Part shown: positions 53,086 through 62,725 of the stretch, in pieces
Layout of the letters: every line of letters begins with the position of its first letter
Numbering within the stretch: the first letter of the stretch is position 1
Source: Prevotellaceae bacterium
GTDB lineage: Bacteria; Bacteroidota; Bacteroidia; Bacteroidales; Bacteroidaceae
DNA length: 64,000 bases
Direction of reading: 5' to 3'
Assembly: GCA_003150315.1 (NCBI GenBank)
Contig: QAML01000103.1
Coordinates: 27,718-91,717, forward strand
Made by a program: the position numbers and the translations under genes
The notes under the pieces: generated by a model
What the model saw: only the letters and a program-made list of their open reading frames with translations
Database searches by the model: none
Told to the model about the DNA's origin: nothing

Positions 53086-54336
53086 ATGACAATTGACCAA
53101 TGTAATTTTGCAGGCAAGAAAGTCATCGTGCGCGTTGACTTTAATGTGCCTTTGGATGAAAACGGTAACATTACCGATGATACCCGTATTCGCGGCGCAC
53201 TTCCCACGCTCAAAAAGATTCATGCTGACGGTGGCAAACTGATCATAATGTCTCACATGGGACGTCCCAAAAAGAATCCCGATTTGAAATTTTCTCTCAA
53301 ACAGATTCTTCCGCGTGTAAGCGAATTGCTCGGTGCCAAGGTTGATTTCTGCGAGGATTGCCAGAAAGCTAAGGCTCAGGTTGACGCAATGAAAGACGGC
53401 GATGTGCTTTTGCTCGAAAATCTTCGCTTCTATGAGGAAGAAACCGGCAAACCCCGTGGCGAATTTGCAACTGATGAAGAGAAAGCTGCAGCAAAGAAAG
53501 CTTTGAAACCGCGTCAGAAAGCATTTACCGAAACACTTGCTTCGTATGCTGACTACTATGTGAACGATGCTTTTGGTACTGCTCACCGCAAACATGCTTC
53601 TACTGCTATCATTGCCGATTATTTTGACAAAGATCACAAGATGTTCGGCTATTTGATGGAGAAAGAAATCAATGCCATCGACAAAGTGTTGAACAATATT
53701 CAGCGTCCTTTCGTTGCAATAATGGGTGGCTCAAAAGTTTCAACCAAAATAGAAATCATCGAAAACCTTCTTACCAAGGTTGATACTTTGATTCTTTGCG
53801 GCGGTATGACCTATACTTTCATGAAAGCGCAGGGTGGTACAATCGGTACCTCAATCGTTGAAAACGATTACCTTGACCTCGCAAACAATCTTGTAAAAGA
53901 GGCTGAAGAGAAGGGCGTAAAACTTCTTCTTGCTGAGGATTCGATTCTTGGCGACCAGTTCTCAAACGAATCTAACGTGAGAATGTCTCCCTCTAATGCA
54001 ATTCCCGACGGATGGGAAGGTTTGGATATAGGTCCCCAAACCCAGGAAAAATTCTGCAATGCAATCAAAGAAGCAAAGACAATACTTTGGAACGGTCCCG
54101 CAGGCGTATTTGAGTTCGAAAAATTCGAAGCCGGTTCACGTGCTATCGCAAATGCCATTGTCGAAGCTACGGCAAATGGTGCGTATTCTCTGATTGGAGG
54201 CGGCGATTCCGTAGCTTGCATCAACAAGTTCGGTCTTGCCGACAAAGTATCCTATGTATCAACCGGTGGCGGTGCTTTGCTCGAAGCAATCGAAGGCAAA
54301 ACTCTTCCCGGTATCGCAGCAATCAAAGGCGAGTAA
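53086..54336 (+). CDS. pgk: Phosphoglycerate kinase
   Basis: A 416-residue enzyme of normal length. The substrate-binding motif [25 protein letters not shown] and the SHMGRPK motif occur in the N-domain; [10 protein letters not shown] and the nucleotide-binding [13 protein letters not shown] and STGGGALLE occur in the C-domain. It interconverts 1,3-bisphosphoglycerate and 3-phosphoglycerate with ATP formation. It is a monocistronic unit with its own promoter and a terminator downstream. Confidence 0.97.
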   Translation: MTIDQCNFAGKKVIVRVDFNVPLDENGNITDDTRIRGALPTLKKIHADGGKLIIMSHMGRPKKNPDLKFSLKQILPRVSELLGAKVDFCEDCQKAKAQVDAMKDGDVLLLENLRFYEEETGKPRGEFATDEEKAAAKKALKPRQKAFTETLASYADYYVNDAFGTAHRKHASTAIIADYFDKDHKMFGYLMEKEINAIDKVLNNIQRPFVAIMGGSKVSTKIEIIENLLTKVDTLILCGGMTYTFMKAQGGTIGTSIVENDYLDLANNLVKEAEEKGVKLLLAEDSILGDQFSNESNVRMSPSNAIPDGWEGLDIGPQTQEKFCNAIKEAKTILWNGPAGVFEFEKFEAGSRAIANAIVEATANGAYSLIGGGDSVACINKFGLADKVSYVSTGGGALLEAIEGKTLPGIAAIKGE

Positions 54337-54362
54337 TAAACATATTTCAAAATAACTTATAG

Positions 54363-54418
54363 AAGAAAGCAACAGCGGTCGGGCAAAAGGCAAGGCACGG
54401 TTGCTTTCTTTTGTTTTT
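54363..54418 (+). terminator. Terminator after pgk
   Basis: Arms AAGAAAGCAAC (54363-54373) and GTTGCTTTCTT (54400-54410) form a perfect 11-bp stem with a 26-base loop, followed by TTGTTTTT. It ends 7 bases before the next start codon. Confidence 0.7.
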
Positions 54419-54424
54419 AATTTC

Positions 54425-55372
54425 ATGATTTCGTCAATCGTAAGGCTATTATTTATTGTTTGGGGGATTACTGCGATGTTTTCGTGCGCAAATGAAAATC
54501 ACCGCAAGGCTCACAAAAATTCAAAGAAAGAAACGGCAGACCTGACAATAGGCGTTATGCCGATAACAGACTGCTTGCCTTTCTATGTGGCTGGCTATAG
54601 TCGCATATTTGAAAAGGAAGGCGTAAAAGTAAAACTGATAACGTATAAATCATCTCTTGAATGCGGAGCGGCAATAAGCCAGGCAAAAATCGACGGAGCC
54701 TACCTCACACTTCCCGAACTTATTTTTCTTGACGGGCAAGGCGTTAAGCTGAAAGCCGTAATGGGAATGGACGGAAAGATGACGCTCGTAACAAACCGCA
54801 CAAAGCGAATAAAGAAGCTGAGTAGCATGAAAGAACGTACAATAGCTATCAGCCGACACGATACATCCGACTTCCTGTTGGATGAAATTGCAGAAATAAC
54901 AAAGATAAAGCCTTTCGATCTTCTCCGCCCCCAGATAAACAATATAGAAATAAGAAAAAGTATGCTCGAAAACAATCAGGTTGATGCGGCAGTGCTTCCA
55001 AGTCCTTACGATGACCTTTCCATTTCACGGGGAAACATAAAAGTTTATTCCACGGAGAATTCAAAAATTAAATTTGGCAGTTTATGCTTCCGCGATTCGG
55101 TGCTTAAAAACAAAAAAGACAAAATTCGAAAATTGCTGGTCTCATATCACAAGGCGGGAAATGCTATTAATAAAAATCGTAATCAAGCCGACAGCGTTTT
55201 AATTAAGATATACCATTTGTCTGTGAGAGAAAAAGATTCCCTGAAGCTTCCCGAGTTTTCCAAGGCAGTTCGTGTGAGTGCAAAAGATTGGAATAAAGCA
55301 GCGACTTGGAGTATTAAACGCGGCTATTCGGCTAAGAAAGCCGATAGCAATTTGGTTGAAGAAATAAAATAA
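54425..55372 (+). CDS. NMT1/SsuA-like substrate-binding lipoprotein
   Basis: A 315-residue lipoprotein (MISSIVRLLFIVWGITAMFSC, lipid Cys) of the NMT1/thiamine-precursor/sulfonate periplasmic-binding type. The fold starts at ADLTIGVMPITDCLPFYVAGYSRIFEKEGV, with DGAYLTLPELIFLDGQGV and VDAAVLPSPYDDLSISRG following. No ABC permease or ATPase gene is adjacent, so it could be an orphan binding protein; the ligand is unknown. An upstream in-frame TTG at 54401 lies inside the pgk terminator and is rejected. Confidence 0.8.
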   Translation: MISSIVRLLFIVWGITAMFSCANENHRKAHKNSKKETADLTIGVMPITDCLPFYVAGYSRIFEKEGVKVKLITYKSSLECGAAISQAKIDGAYLTLPELIFLDGQGVKLKAVMGMDGKMTLVTNRTKRIKKLSSMKERTIAISRHDTSDFLLDEIAEITKIKPFDLLRPQINNIEIRKSMLENNQVDAAVLPSPYDDLSISRGNIKVYSTENSKIKFGSLCFRDSVLKNKKDKIRKLLVSYHKAGNAINKNRNQADSVLIKIYHLSVREKDSLKLPEFSKAVRVSAKDWNKAATWSIKRGYSAKKADSNLVEEIK

Positions 55373-55379
55373 TTGAGAG

Positions 55380-57482
55380 ATGAGTGAACAACTTACTTTT
55401 TGGCAATTATATAACAAGTCTGTTGGTCTTTTGAATGAGAAAAGGCTCGCAGAAGCTTTGAGTTTGATTCACCGTCTTGTAGACAAAACGGCTAATTGGC
55501 AACTTCTTGACGAACTTGAGAACATTAAATCGGAATATTCTCTGCTTTTGAATTACATGAAACAGGGAGTGAACGACCCGCAAAGGGAACGCCAACGCAT
55601 AAAGTTCATAAGTCGCAGTTACGATTTGATTGAAAAAGCGGCATATCTCATGCGTTCAAAAGAAAAAGCCGAAATTGTTACACGGACAATGCCGCAAATT
55701 CTGAAAGACTTGGAAGATTTAGGAATGAAGAGCATTACTTCCGGACTTACAGAGGTTGATTTGCAGAAACATGTGGCTTTATATACCGAGCTTTTCCATT
55801 GTGCAAAAAAATCTTCCCTTTGGAATGCCGAGGAAGAAAAGTCTGCCGAAGAGGTAATGAATTCCGCTTTGGTTTCCGACAAAGATAAATCTGTTATGCT
55901 CAGTGCTCTTCTTTTGAGCAACCTTTATTCTTTTGATGCGCAAAAGATTATTTTCTTCGCCAACCAATATTCGGAGACTGAGAATTTACAGCTGCGCATA
56001 CAGCTCCTTGTTTGTATAGTTTTTCCCCTGCAAAAGTATCGTTCCAGGCTTTTTGCTTACAATGACATGCTGTTTCGTTTGAGTTTGTTGAGAGAGTCTC
56101 CGGCTTTTTTGCAAGATATTGCCACGTTGCAGGTTTTTGGTCTTGAAAGTTTGGCTACTCATGACGTTAATCGCAAATTGCGTGAGGAAATAATCCCGGC
56201 TATGATGAAAACTTCCAAGTTCAATCCAAATAAATTCGGCATTGACAAAGTGGAAGACATAGATGAATCAAATTCCGAGTGGAAAGCCATTGATAAAACC
56301 ATAGGAGAACTTGCCGAACTTGAAGCTAAGGGAGCCGATGTCTATTACAGCACTTTCTCTTCCTTGAAACGTTTTCCGTTTTTCAATGAAGAGGCAAACT
56401 GGTTCTATCCTTATGACTCCAATCATCCTTCTGTTCCTGCGCAATTGCGCGATTCTGCAAAAAAAGGTATAATGCAGGCAATGCTTGACAGTGATGTGCT
56501 TTGCGATAGCGATAAGTATTCTTTCTGCATGCTTACAACGCAAATGTCCGAAGAACAACTCGGACTTCTTGCCTCGCAAATTCCGGGAGCCGAGGGACTT
56601 GAGGTGCGCAAGGAGAAGACTCGCGAGTCATTTTGCCGCAACTATTTGCGCGAACTCTTCAGATATTTTTATCTGTACAACGGTTTCAGACCGTCAAATC
56701 CTTTCGAGGAAGATTTCACTCTCGTCGAAAATTCTGTTTTCAAGTCTGTATTTAATGACTACGACGTTCTTATGCGCATAGGCTCCTATGCCATGGAGAA
56801 GAAAAACTTTGCCGTGGCATCAGTATATCTTGAAAAATGTGCCGAGTGTCCTGATGCAGGAGCTGAAACCTTTCAAAAACTTGGCTTTTGCCATCAAAAA
56901 AACAAGCAACCTCTCGAAGCAGTAAGGGCATACGAGAAAGCTTATGCCTTGAATGGTAAATCCAAGTGGACGCTAAGGCATTTGGCTCAGGTGAACATGT
57001 TTGTGGGTAATTACAAAGACGCTTTGAACTACTACAAACTTCTTGAAATTACCGAAAAAGCCGATGCAAACATCGCTTTTCGCTGTGGCGAATGTCTCGT
57101 AAGGCTTGAACGCTATGACGAAGCTATAAAGGAATTTTTCAAGGCGGAATATTTGGAACCAGAGAATGTTTCTGCTTCAAGGGCTTTGGCATGGTGTTCG
57201 GTTTTGACGGGCGATGTTAAACAGGCTCGCAGATATTATTCGAAAATAATTTCAAGTTCTCCGCGAACTGATGATTTTATCAGTGCCGGTCATGCTGCAT
57301 GGATTGACGGAGATATGAACGAAGCGGCTTCTTTGTATTTGCGTGCTGCGTCAGATACCGGTTTGGAAGAATTCAATCGAAAGTTTTATGCCGATTCCGA
57401 GGTCTTGTCAAAATATGGAATAGACCGCAATGAAATCATGCTTATGATGGATATTGTTGTAATGGAAATGAATAAAGAATAA
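55380..57482 (+). CDS. Large TPR-repeat protein
   Basis: A 700-residue soluble protein without signal peptide, mostly alpha-helical. The C-terminal third (about 490-660) shows clear TPR units, such as AETFQKLGFCHQKNKQPLEAVRAYEKAYAL, WTLRHLAQVNMFVGNYKDALNYYKLLE and AFRCGECLVRLERYDEAIKEFFKAEYL. The N-terminal two thirds are helical but not assignable. It probably mediates protein contacts in the cytoplasm. It follows the binding-protein gene by 7 bases, so they are likely co-transcribed. Confidence 0.82.
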   Translation: MSEQLTFWQLYNKSVGLLNEKRLAEALSLIHRLVDKTANWQLLDELENIKSEYSLLLNYMKQGVNDPQRERQRIKFISRSYDLIEKAAYLMRSKEKAEIVTRTMPQILKDLEDLGMKSITSGLTEVDLQKHVALYTELFHCAKKSSLWNAEEEKSAEEVMNSALVSDKDKSVMLSALLLSNLYSFDAQKIIFFANQYSETENLQLRIQLLVCIVFPLQKYRSRLFAYNDMLFRLSLLRESPAFLQDIATLQVFGLESLATHDVNRKLREEIIPAMMKTSKFNPNKFGIDKVEDIDESNSEWKAIDKTIGELAELEAKGADVYYSTFSSLKRFPFFNEEANWFYPYDSNHPSVPAQLRDSAKKGIMQAMLDSDVLCDSDKYSFCMLTTQMSEEQLGLLASQIPGAEGLEVRKEKTRESFCRNYLRELFRYFYLYNGFRPSNPFEEDFTLVENSVFKSVFNDYDVLMRIGSYAMEKKNFAVASVYLEKCAECPDAGAETFQKLGFCHQKNKQPLEAVRAYEKAYALNGKSKWTLRHLAQVNMFVGNYKDALNYYKLLEITEKADANIAFRCGECLVRLERYDEAIKEFFKAEYLEPENVSASRALAWCSVLTGDVKQARRYYSKIISSSPRTDDFISAGHAAWIDGDMNEAASLYLRAASDTGLEEFNRKFYADSEVLSKYGIDRNEIMLMMDIVVMEMNKE

Positions 57483-57551
57483 AGGCATGCCGGACAAAAA
57501 AACAGGTGATTTTTCCCCGCCTTTCTTATAAAAAACAAAGCTTTCAAAATG

Positions 57552-57645
57552 TCGAAAAAAACATAAGGCACATATTTCAAAATACAAGCCATATATTTTA
57601 AAATATATGGCTTGTATTTTTTCACAAAAGGCATATAATTTTTGT
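57552..57645. repeat. Modular palindromic element, copy 10 (convergent gap)
   Basis: Lies between the convergent TPR and SGNH-like genes. A perfect 40-base palindrome at 57580-57619 (AAATACAAGCCATATATTTT plus its reverse complement) is flanked on the left by ACATAAGGCACATATTTC and on the right by AAAAGGCATATAATTTTT. Confidence 0.93.
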
Positions 57646-57718
57646 CGTGAGCAAGTGCTTGAAACACAAAAGCTTTTGCGAGTGCCCAAAAATCCCTTAA
57701 TCGCCGGCTTTTTTGCCG

Positions 57719-58636
57719 TTAAAAATGGTTCTTTGAGGTTTGAGAAAATGCAGGGTTGATATTCACTTTTTTTGCAATGGAATCCGCAAGTTCTTTTGAA
57801 AACCTGTTCCCCTCGGATTGGGTCATGTGGTTTCCGTCGGTGGTTTTATAGTCTGCCTTCTTAAAATCAAAATATGCTATGACGTGCTTTTTAGAAATCG
57901 TGAACATTCTGTCATCGAAATCAGGGCAAATTTTGTTTTCAAGATTCCGCATGGGCTTGGAAACGGGGATTCGTACAAGAAAAATATCGCCCCGTTTTTT
58001 CAGTGTGTCTATTATGCGCTCAAGCACATACTGTGAATTTTGGTCGTAACAATATTTCTTTGCCATGTCTATATATGCCGCGAGTCTCATGTCCACTCTT
58101 TTTTCCCATTCTTCCTTTGTCTTTGGCACATAGTCCACTTCTGTTCTTCCGTATTTGTTAACAAAAGAATGCGTGGGCAGGGGAGAAAACCACGAGCGAC
58201 TGAAGTTTTTTGCAATATATTCCATGTTGGGACTTTGGGAATAGGAATGCAGGGCAAGTTCTTGGGGAATGGAATCAAGTTTACGCACAGCCCACGGATC
58301 AACTGCGATAACGAAAATGTTTCGTCTGTTTATGCATGGGGCGAGTTTCTTGTATATTGCCGTTTCGTAAACCTCGTTGTACGAGGAAGCGTCAAGGTGA
58401 AAGGCAAAATTGTAGAGTGGGGTGAAACTGGCGGTTTTGAGACGGCTGTTTATTATTTCCGGATTTACGGCTTGTGCAGCACGTGATGTTCCTATCACTA
58501 TTGATGATTGCAAAGGCGAGGTTATTCGTTCGTAAACGTCTCCCATTCTGCCCGAAGGAATGAAAGCGAACGCCAAAGTGAAGATAATTATCACTGCCAA
58601 TGCAAATGTCAACGTGCCTAATATGAATTTTTTCAT
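57719..58636 (-). CDS. SGNH/DltD-like membrane-anchored protein, partner of MBOAT
   Basis: A 305-residue protein with an N-terminal membrane anchor (MKKFILGTLTFALAVIIIFTLAFAFIP). IVIGTSRAAQAVNPEI carries the GxSR-type nucleophile motif, and TDGNHMTQSEGNRFSKELA carries a DxxH pair, as in SGNH/DltD/AlgX-like O-acetyl-handling proteins. It lies directly after the MBOAT gene, whose stop overlaps an upstream in-frame TTG (58651); the ATG at 58636 is preferred. Acting with MBOAT to O-acylate an extracytoplasmic glycan is inference. Confidence 0.78.
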   Translation of the reverse strand: MKKFILGTLTFALAVIIIFTLAFAFIPSGRMGDVYERITSPLQSSIVIGTSRAAQAVNPEIINSRLKTASFTPLYNFAFHLDASSYNEVYETAIYKKLAPCINRRNIFVIAVDPWAVRKLDSIPQELALHSYSQSPNMEYIAKNFSRSWFSPLPTHSFVNKYGRTEVDYVPKTKEEWEKRVDMRLAAYIDMAKKYCYDQNSQYVLERIIDTLKKRGDIFLVRIPVSKPMRNLENKICPDFDDRMFTISKKHVIAYFDFKKADYKTTDGNHMTQSEGNRFSKELADSIAKKVNINPAFSQTSKNHF

Positions 58637-58647
58637 GAAAATGCTGT

Positions 58648-60036
58648 TCAAAATTGAAAGTAAATGAATGCCGCCGGTTCGGCACCGAATATGATTATTG
58701 ACGAAACAATGGCAATATACAAAATGCGCCTTGTCGTGTGCGGCATTCCGCGAAATATGTCGGTTATATTGTTTGCCTTGCCGGTTTTAAGCTCTGCAAA
58801 AAATAAAATGCCTGCTCCCGCAAGTGCAATCAGAGACTTGGTTGCCGATGGAGGCATTGCCGTAAGGTCTGTAAACGAAAACATGCGAGTGATGAAGCCA
58901 ACGGCATCAGTAATGCTCGCACTGCGGAAAATCATAAAACCCAAAACCACGCACGAAAAGGTTGCAAGCCACATTAAAAAGGCGGGAACACGAATCTTTT
59001 GCAGTTTTCGGAAAAACGGAAACAAACCGGCGTTATACAATCCCCATGTAACGAAAGTCCAATTGGCTCCGTGCCACAATCCAGACAGTAAAAAAACGAT
59101 TGCGGTGTTGCGTGTTTTGTGCTCTTTGCCTCCGAGAGGAATGTAAATATAATCCTTGAACCAATTCATCAGAGTAATGTGCCAACGTCTCCAGAACTCG
59201 GCAATATTCTTAGCCAGATATGGTGCGCGAAAATTCTCGGAAAGTTCTATGCCAAGCAATTTCGCACTGCCTATAGCCATGTCGGAGTAACCGGAAAAGT
59301 CGCAATATATTTCTATAGTGAAAAGCAATGCCCCGTATATGAGAACGAAACTGCCTTGTGAGTTCCATGAGTTAAAAATTCCAGAGACAGTTTCGGCACA
59401 ATTGTCTGCGATTATCATTTTCTTGAACAAGCCTATGATTATACGGCGCAACCCCTCCACGGCTTGGGCATAACAGAAAGTTCGTTTGCCTTGAAGAATG
59501 GGAATCATGCGCGTGGCGCGTTCAATAGGACCCGCCACAAGTTGCGGGAAAAAGGCTATGTAAGTGGCAAAAGTTATTATGTTGCGTGTGGCAGGCAATT
59601 TGCGGCGATAAACATCAATCAAATATGAAATACTTTGGAATGTGTAGAAACTAATTCCTGCCGGCAGAATGATATTAAGCGTTATGGGACTGAACTTAAT
59701 ATGAAACAGATTCAAAAATTCTGATGCCGATGTCATGAAAAAGTTGAAAAACTTAAAGACCACGAGTGTTGCCACGCAAACAACAATACCTAAACCGCAT
59801 ACAGTCCGTCGCATTTTGTTATTATTCCCGGATGATTCTATTAATATTGCTGCATAAAAAGTTGCCAAAGTCATTAAGGCAATAATAGACAGTAAGCGGG
59901 AATCCCACCAGCCGTAAAACACATAACTTGCAGCAAGCAGCAGAAAGTTTTGGGCTTTTGCGTTCCTTTGTATAAGCCAATAGAGAAAAAATACAAGGGG
60001 AAGGAAAAACAAATAGGCAGTGGAAGTAAACGTCAT
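58648..60036 (-). CDS. MBOAT family O-acyltransferase
   Basis: A 462-residue membrane protein with about 10-12 hydrophobic segments. It shows MBOAT family features: [51 protein letters not shown], and the catalytic His in [16 protein letters not shown]. Such proteins (AlgI, DltB, PatA) move acyl groups across the inner membrane to extracytoplasmic glycans. The neighbouring SGNH-like gene fits the usual two-protein O-acetylation system. The substrate polymer is not identified here. Confidence 0.92.
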   Translation of the reverse strand: MTFTSTAYLFFLPLVFFLYWLIQRNAKAQNFLLLAASYVFYGWWDSRLLSIIALMTLATFYAAILIESSGNNNKMRRTVCGLGIVVCVATLVVFKFFNFFMTSASEFLNLFHIKFSPITLNIILPAGISFYTFQSISYLIDVYRRKLPATRNIITFATYIAFFPQLVAGPIERATRMIPILQGKRTFCYAQAVEGLRRIIIGLFKKMIIADNCAETVSGIFNSWNSQGSFVLIYGALLFTIEIYCDFSGYSDMAIGSAKLLGIELSENFRAPYLAKNIAEFWRRWHITLMNWFKDYIYIPLGGKEHKTRNTAIVFLLSGLWHGANWTFVTWGLYNAGLFPFFRKLQKIRVPAFLMWLATFSCVVLGFMIFRSASITDAVGFITRMFSFTDLTAMPPSATKSLIALAGAGILFFAELKTGKANNITDIFRGMPHTTRRILYIAIVSSIIIFGAEPAAFIYFQF

Positions 60037-60046
60037 CTTTGTTTTA

Positions 60047-60370
60047 TTATAAATATTGTCTGTAAAATTCGCAGAAATGTTTGCGCGTTTTCAAATAGTT
60101 ATGGTTCTTAGCGTTGGCGTATGCCTCTTTTTCGAAACAAAGACTCATGTAAGTTTTGTTGAAACTCCTGTAACGCAAGAACTTTACGACAAACTCCAAA
60201 AAGTAAAGTACGAAAAATAAAATGAAACCCAATTCTTTTTGCTGAGCATAGTGAATGGTCTCGTGATTAACGATTTCTTTGTCAACCCAGGACCTTTCTT
60301 TTACCAAAATATAGCCGAAAAGACTGTAGGCATAGCGTTTGGGCAAGAAACTACAAGTTATGATTTTCAT
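60047..60370 (-). CDS. Mini HExxH membrane protein (107 aa)
   Basis: A 107-residue protein with a single hydrophobic segment ([19 protein letters not shown], about 47-65). Just before it comes [13 protein letters not shown] (35-47), an exact HExxH zinc-site motif (H36, E37, H40). A Glu (E71-E83 region, [10 protein letters not shown]) could supply a third ligand. I cannot name the family with confidence; Bacteroidetes have small uncharacterised proteins of this type. It begins downstream of the nagB terminator and ends 10 bases before the MBOAT gene. Confidence 0.75.
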   Translation of the reverse strand: MKIITCSFLPKRYAYSLFGYILVKERSWVDKEIVNHETIHYAQQKELGFILFFVLYFLEFVVKFLRYRSFNKTYMSLCFEKEAYANAKNHNYLKTRKHFCEFYRQYL

Positions 60371-60389
60371 TTTACTGCTCGTCTGAAAA

Positions 60390-60435
60390 ACAAAAAACTG
60401 TCAAGGAGCGCAATGATTGCAGTTCCGAGACAGTT
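60390..60435 (-). terminator. Terminator after nagB
   Basis: On the minus strand AACTGTC and GACAGTT close a stem that also pairs GGAACTGCAAT with ATTGCGCTCC, followed by a T-run (complement of 60391-60397). It begins 25 bases after the nagB stop. Confidence 0.75.
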
Positions 60436-60459
60436 CTTATTTGTTTTGTTCAAAAGAAT

Positions 60460-61251
60460 TTAGAGTTGGTCTTTCTCTATATCCTTGAAATATCTGTAAG
60501 TTCCGACTTTCAGTTCGTCGGTTGCGGCATCGTCGCAAACAATAATGCCATGACGGTGGAGTTGGAGCGCACTTATTGTCCACATTTGCGTAACCGGACC
60601 TTCCACTGCGGCTTGCATTGCTTTTGCTTTATTGTGTCCGTTGCAAAGAATAAGGACTTCTTTTGCAGCCATTACCGTGCCAACGCCAACAGTAAGCGCA
60701 TATGCAGGAACATTCTCTGCATTGCCGCCAAAGAAACGGGAATTGGCAATGCGGGTATCGGTTGTCAAAGTTTTTACACGGGTTAGCGAGTTGAGCGAAG
60801 ACCCAGGTTCGTTAAAGGCAATGTGTCCGTCAGGACCGATTCCGCCAATAAACAAATCTATACCGCCGGCTTGTGCAATCATTTCTTCATAATGTGCACA
60901 CTCAGCCTCGAGATCTTTTGCATTGCCGTTGAGAATGTGAATGTTTTCTTTGGGACAGTCAATATGATTAAAGAGATTTTTAGCCATGAAAGAGTGATAG
61001 CTCTCGGGATGACTTTCTGGAAGTCCCACATATTCGTCCATATTGAAAGTAAGTACGTTCTTGAAACTTACTTTTCCTTCTTTGTAAGCTTTAACAAGGT
61101 TCTGGTACATGCCGATAGGCGAAGAACCTGTGGGAAGTCCCAAAACAAATGGACGATCTGCCGTAGGTGCAGCAGCGTTTATCTTGTTTACAACATAATT
61201 TGCTGCCCATTGCGACAACTTCTCATAGTTTGGCTCAATTATAACTCTCAT
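60460..61251 (-). CDS. nagB: Glucosamine-6-phosphate deaminase
   Basis: A 263-residue enzyme of normal NagB length. The start [20 protein letters not shown], the phosphate loop [21 protein letters not shown] (catalytic Asp), and the active-site [18 protein letters not shown] are all present. It converts glucosamine-6-phosphate to fructose-6-phosphate and ammonia. The start is placed at 61251; the open frame runs to 61326 through the promoter. It may complement the amino-sugar salvage genes at 6-10 kb. Confidence 0.95.
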   Translation of the reverse strand: MRVIIEPNYEKLSQWAANYVVNKINAAAPTADRPFVLGLPTGSSPIGMYQNLVKAYKEGKVSFKNVLTFNMDEYVGLPESHPESYHSFMAKNLFNHIDCPKENIHILNGNAKDLEAECAHYEEMIAQAGGIDLFIGGIGPDGHIAFNEPGSSLNSLTRVKTLTTDTRIANSRFFGGNAENVPAYALTVGVGTVMAAKEVLILCNGHNKAKAMQAAVEGPVTQMWTISALQLHRHGIIVCDDAATDELKVGTYRYFKDIEKDQL

Positions 61252-61295
61252 AATGTATATGGTTTTAGAATTTTTCGTCTGCTTATATATAAATG

Positions 61296-61327
61296 CAAAA
61301 TTAATTATTCTTTTCTTCCCCTGCAAA
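61296..61327 (-). promoter_or_regulatory. Promoter of nagB
   Basis: On the minus strand TTTG (61324-61327) and TAATTTTG (61296-61303) are spaced by 20 bases, an excellent match. The 374-base gap between nagB and the next gene holds this and the divergent promoter only. The leader before the barrel gene contains GCCGAGG twice (near 61577 and 61588), of unclear meaning. Confidence 0.75.
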
Positions 61328-61529
61328 CGCTTTTGTTTTTAGAACTCAAAATATAATGCGATAAATTATGATATTTATGTTTCCCCGAAAGTGGCTTGAC
61401 GTTATTTGCGCAAGAGAAATATTTTGTCATATTTCCATAAAAGTGTGCCGATAATACTTAAAAGTGTGCTGTATGTGTGTCATGTTGTTGGATTATATAT
61501 GAGAAAGAGTAAATTTTATACCTTAAAAA

Positions 61530-61559
61530 TTTGGTTATTACAAAAAATATCTACCTTTG
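61530..61559 (+). promoter_or_regulatory. Promoter of the small barrel protein gene
   Basis: TTTG (61530-61533) and TACCTTTG (61552-61559) with an 18-base spacer, 66 bases before the ATG. Confidence 0.75.
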
Positions 61560-61625
61560 TACCGACAAATGTGAAATGCCGAGGCAAAAGCCGAGGTTTA
61601 TGTGTAACAAAACAATTAAAAAACG

Positions 61626-62165
61626 ATGAAAAAGTTTTTGTTTTCTTTGGTTGCTGCAGTGATTACCCTTACTGCAAGCGCACAGGTTTATGTTGGTGGC
61701 GAAGTTGGTCTTTGGCGCAACTGGGACGCTAACCACACAACTTTCTCTATTGTACCTGAAATAGGTTACAATCTTAGCGACAATTGGGCTATCGGTACTT
61801 CTATCGGATATGCTTACAATTACGACGACGGAACTAAGGTAAATGCTTTGGTAGTTGCTCCTTACGCTCGTTATACTTATGCTAAGTTTGACGTAGTAAG
61901 TCTTTTCCTTGATGGTGGCTTTGGTTTCCAAACTTACAAAGTATCTCCGAAGCATGGAAAGTCAAAAAGCTCACAGAATGGTTGGCAACTTGGTATCAAA
62001 CCGGGTGTAAAAGTTGATCTTACAAGCAAACTTTCATTCGTAGCTCACGTAGGTTTCTTCGGCTATCAGGATGCTGATGACGACAACTGTGCATGGGGCG
62101 AAGACGGTTTCGGTTTCAAACTTGACGGTAACAGTCTTAACTTCGGTCTCTACTACAACTTCTAA
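61626..62165 (+). CDS. Small outer membrane beta-barrel protein
   Basis: A 179-residue protein. A signal peptide (MKKFLFSLVAAVITLTASA) is cleaved before QVYVGGEVGLW. Eight or so amphipathic beta strands follow (for example FSIVPEIGYNLSDNWAIGTSIGYAYNY and LNFGLYYNF at the C-terminus, ending in Phe). It fits the OmpX/OmpA-barrel type 'porin family/outer membrane beta-barrel' proteins. Strong promoter and clean codon use suggest high expression. Confidence 0.85.
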   Translation: MKKFLFSLVAAVITLTASAQVYVGGEVGLWRNWDANHTTFSIVPEIGYNLSDNWAIGTSIGYAYNYDDGTKVNALVVAPYARYTYAKFDVVSLFLDGGFGFQTYKVSPKHGKSKSSQNGWQLGIKPGVKVDLTSKLSFVAHVGFFGYQDADDDNCAWGEDGFGFKLDGNSLNFGLYYNF

Positions 62166-62186
62166 ACAGAGAATCAGAAAAATCGT

Positions 62187-62215
62187 AAGGCGTGGCGCAT
62201 TTTGCGCCGCGCCTT
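62187..62215 (+). terminator. Hairpin after the small barrel gene
   Basis: Arms AAGGCGTGGCGCA and TGCGCCGCGCCTT (two mismatched positions tolerated as G-U/internal mismatch) with a 3-base loop, 22 bases after the stop. GC-rich stem; only a weak T-run follows. Confidence 0.6.
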
Positions 62216-62236
62216 ATTGCTTGTAGTCTATAAAGT

Positions 62237-62266
62237 TTTGTTGCTCATTTATTATTTGTATATTTG
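62237..62266 (+). promoter_or_regulatory. Promoter of the DUF1573 gene
   Basis: TTTG (62237-62240) and TATATTTG (62259-62266) with an 18-base spacer, 23 bases before the ATG. Confidence 0.7.
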
Positions 62267-62289
62267 CATTGATATAAAAAGAAGAGAAA

Positions 62290-62679
62290 ATGAAAAAGAT
62301 TGTTTTGTGTATGATAGCAGGATTGCTGAGTTTTGGTGTGCAAGCTCAGGACAAGTATGCTGAAATAAAATTTGATGCAACGTCGTTTGACTTTGGCAAA
62401 TTCTATTCGGATGCAGGCAAACAAAGCCACACTTTTACCTTTACAAACACCGGTAATATGCCGCTTATAATAAATCAGGCAATGACTTCGTGCGGATGTA
62501 CGGTTTCCACTTATACCAAAGAACCAGTGGCTCCGGGAAAAACAGGCACGGTGAATGTAACTTACAACGGTTTGGGCAAATTTCCCGGAAAATTCAAGAA
62601 ATCCGTAACACTTCGCACCAATTCCAAAACTCCAATGGTTCGTCTTTACATAGAAGGAAACATGGAAGAACGCAAATAA
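62290..62679 (+). CDS. DUF1573 domain exported protein
   Basis: A 129-residue protein with signal peptide (MKKIVLCMIAGLLSFGVQA). The DUF1573 Ig-like fold is recognisable: FDFGKFYSDAGKQSHTFTFTNTGNMPLII, the SCGCTVSTYTKEPVAPGKTG motif (conserved CGC), and SKTPMVRLYIEGNM. It is common in Bacteroidetes, with unknown function in the envelope. It has its own promoter; manC follows after 46 bases. Confidence 0.9.
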   Translation: MKKIVLCMIAGLLSFGVQAQDKYAEIKFDATSFDFGKFYSDAGKQSHTFTFTNTGNMPLIINQAMTSCGCTVSTYTKEPVAPGKTGTVNVTYNGLGKFPGKFKKSVTLRTNSKTPMVRLYIEGNMEERK

Positions 62680-62725
62680 ACATTATTTCGCACATACATA
62701 AATACAGAAATAAACAGAACTCTAT

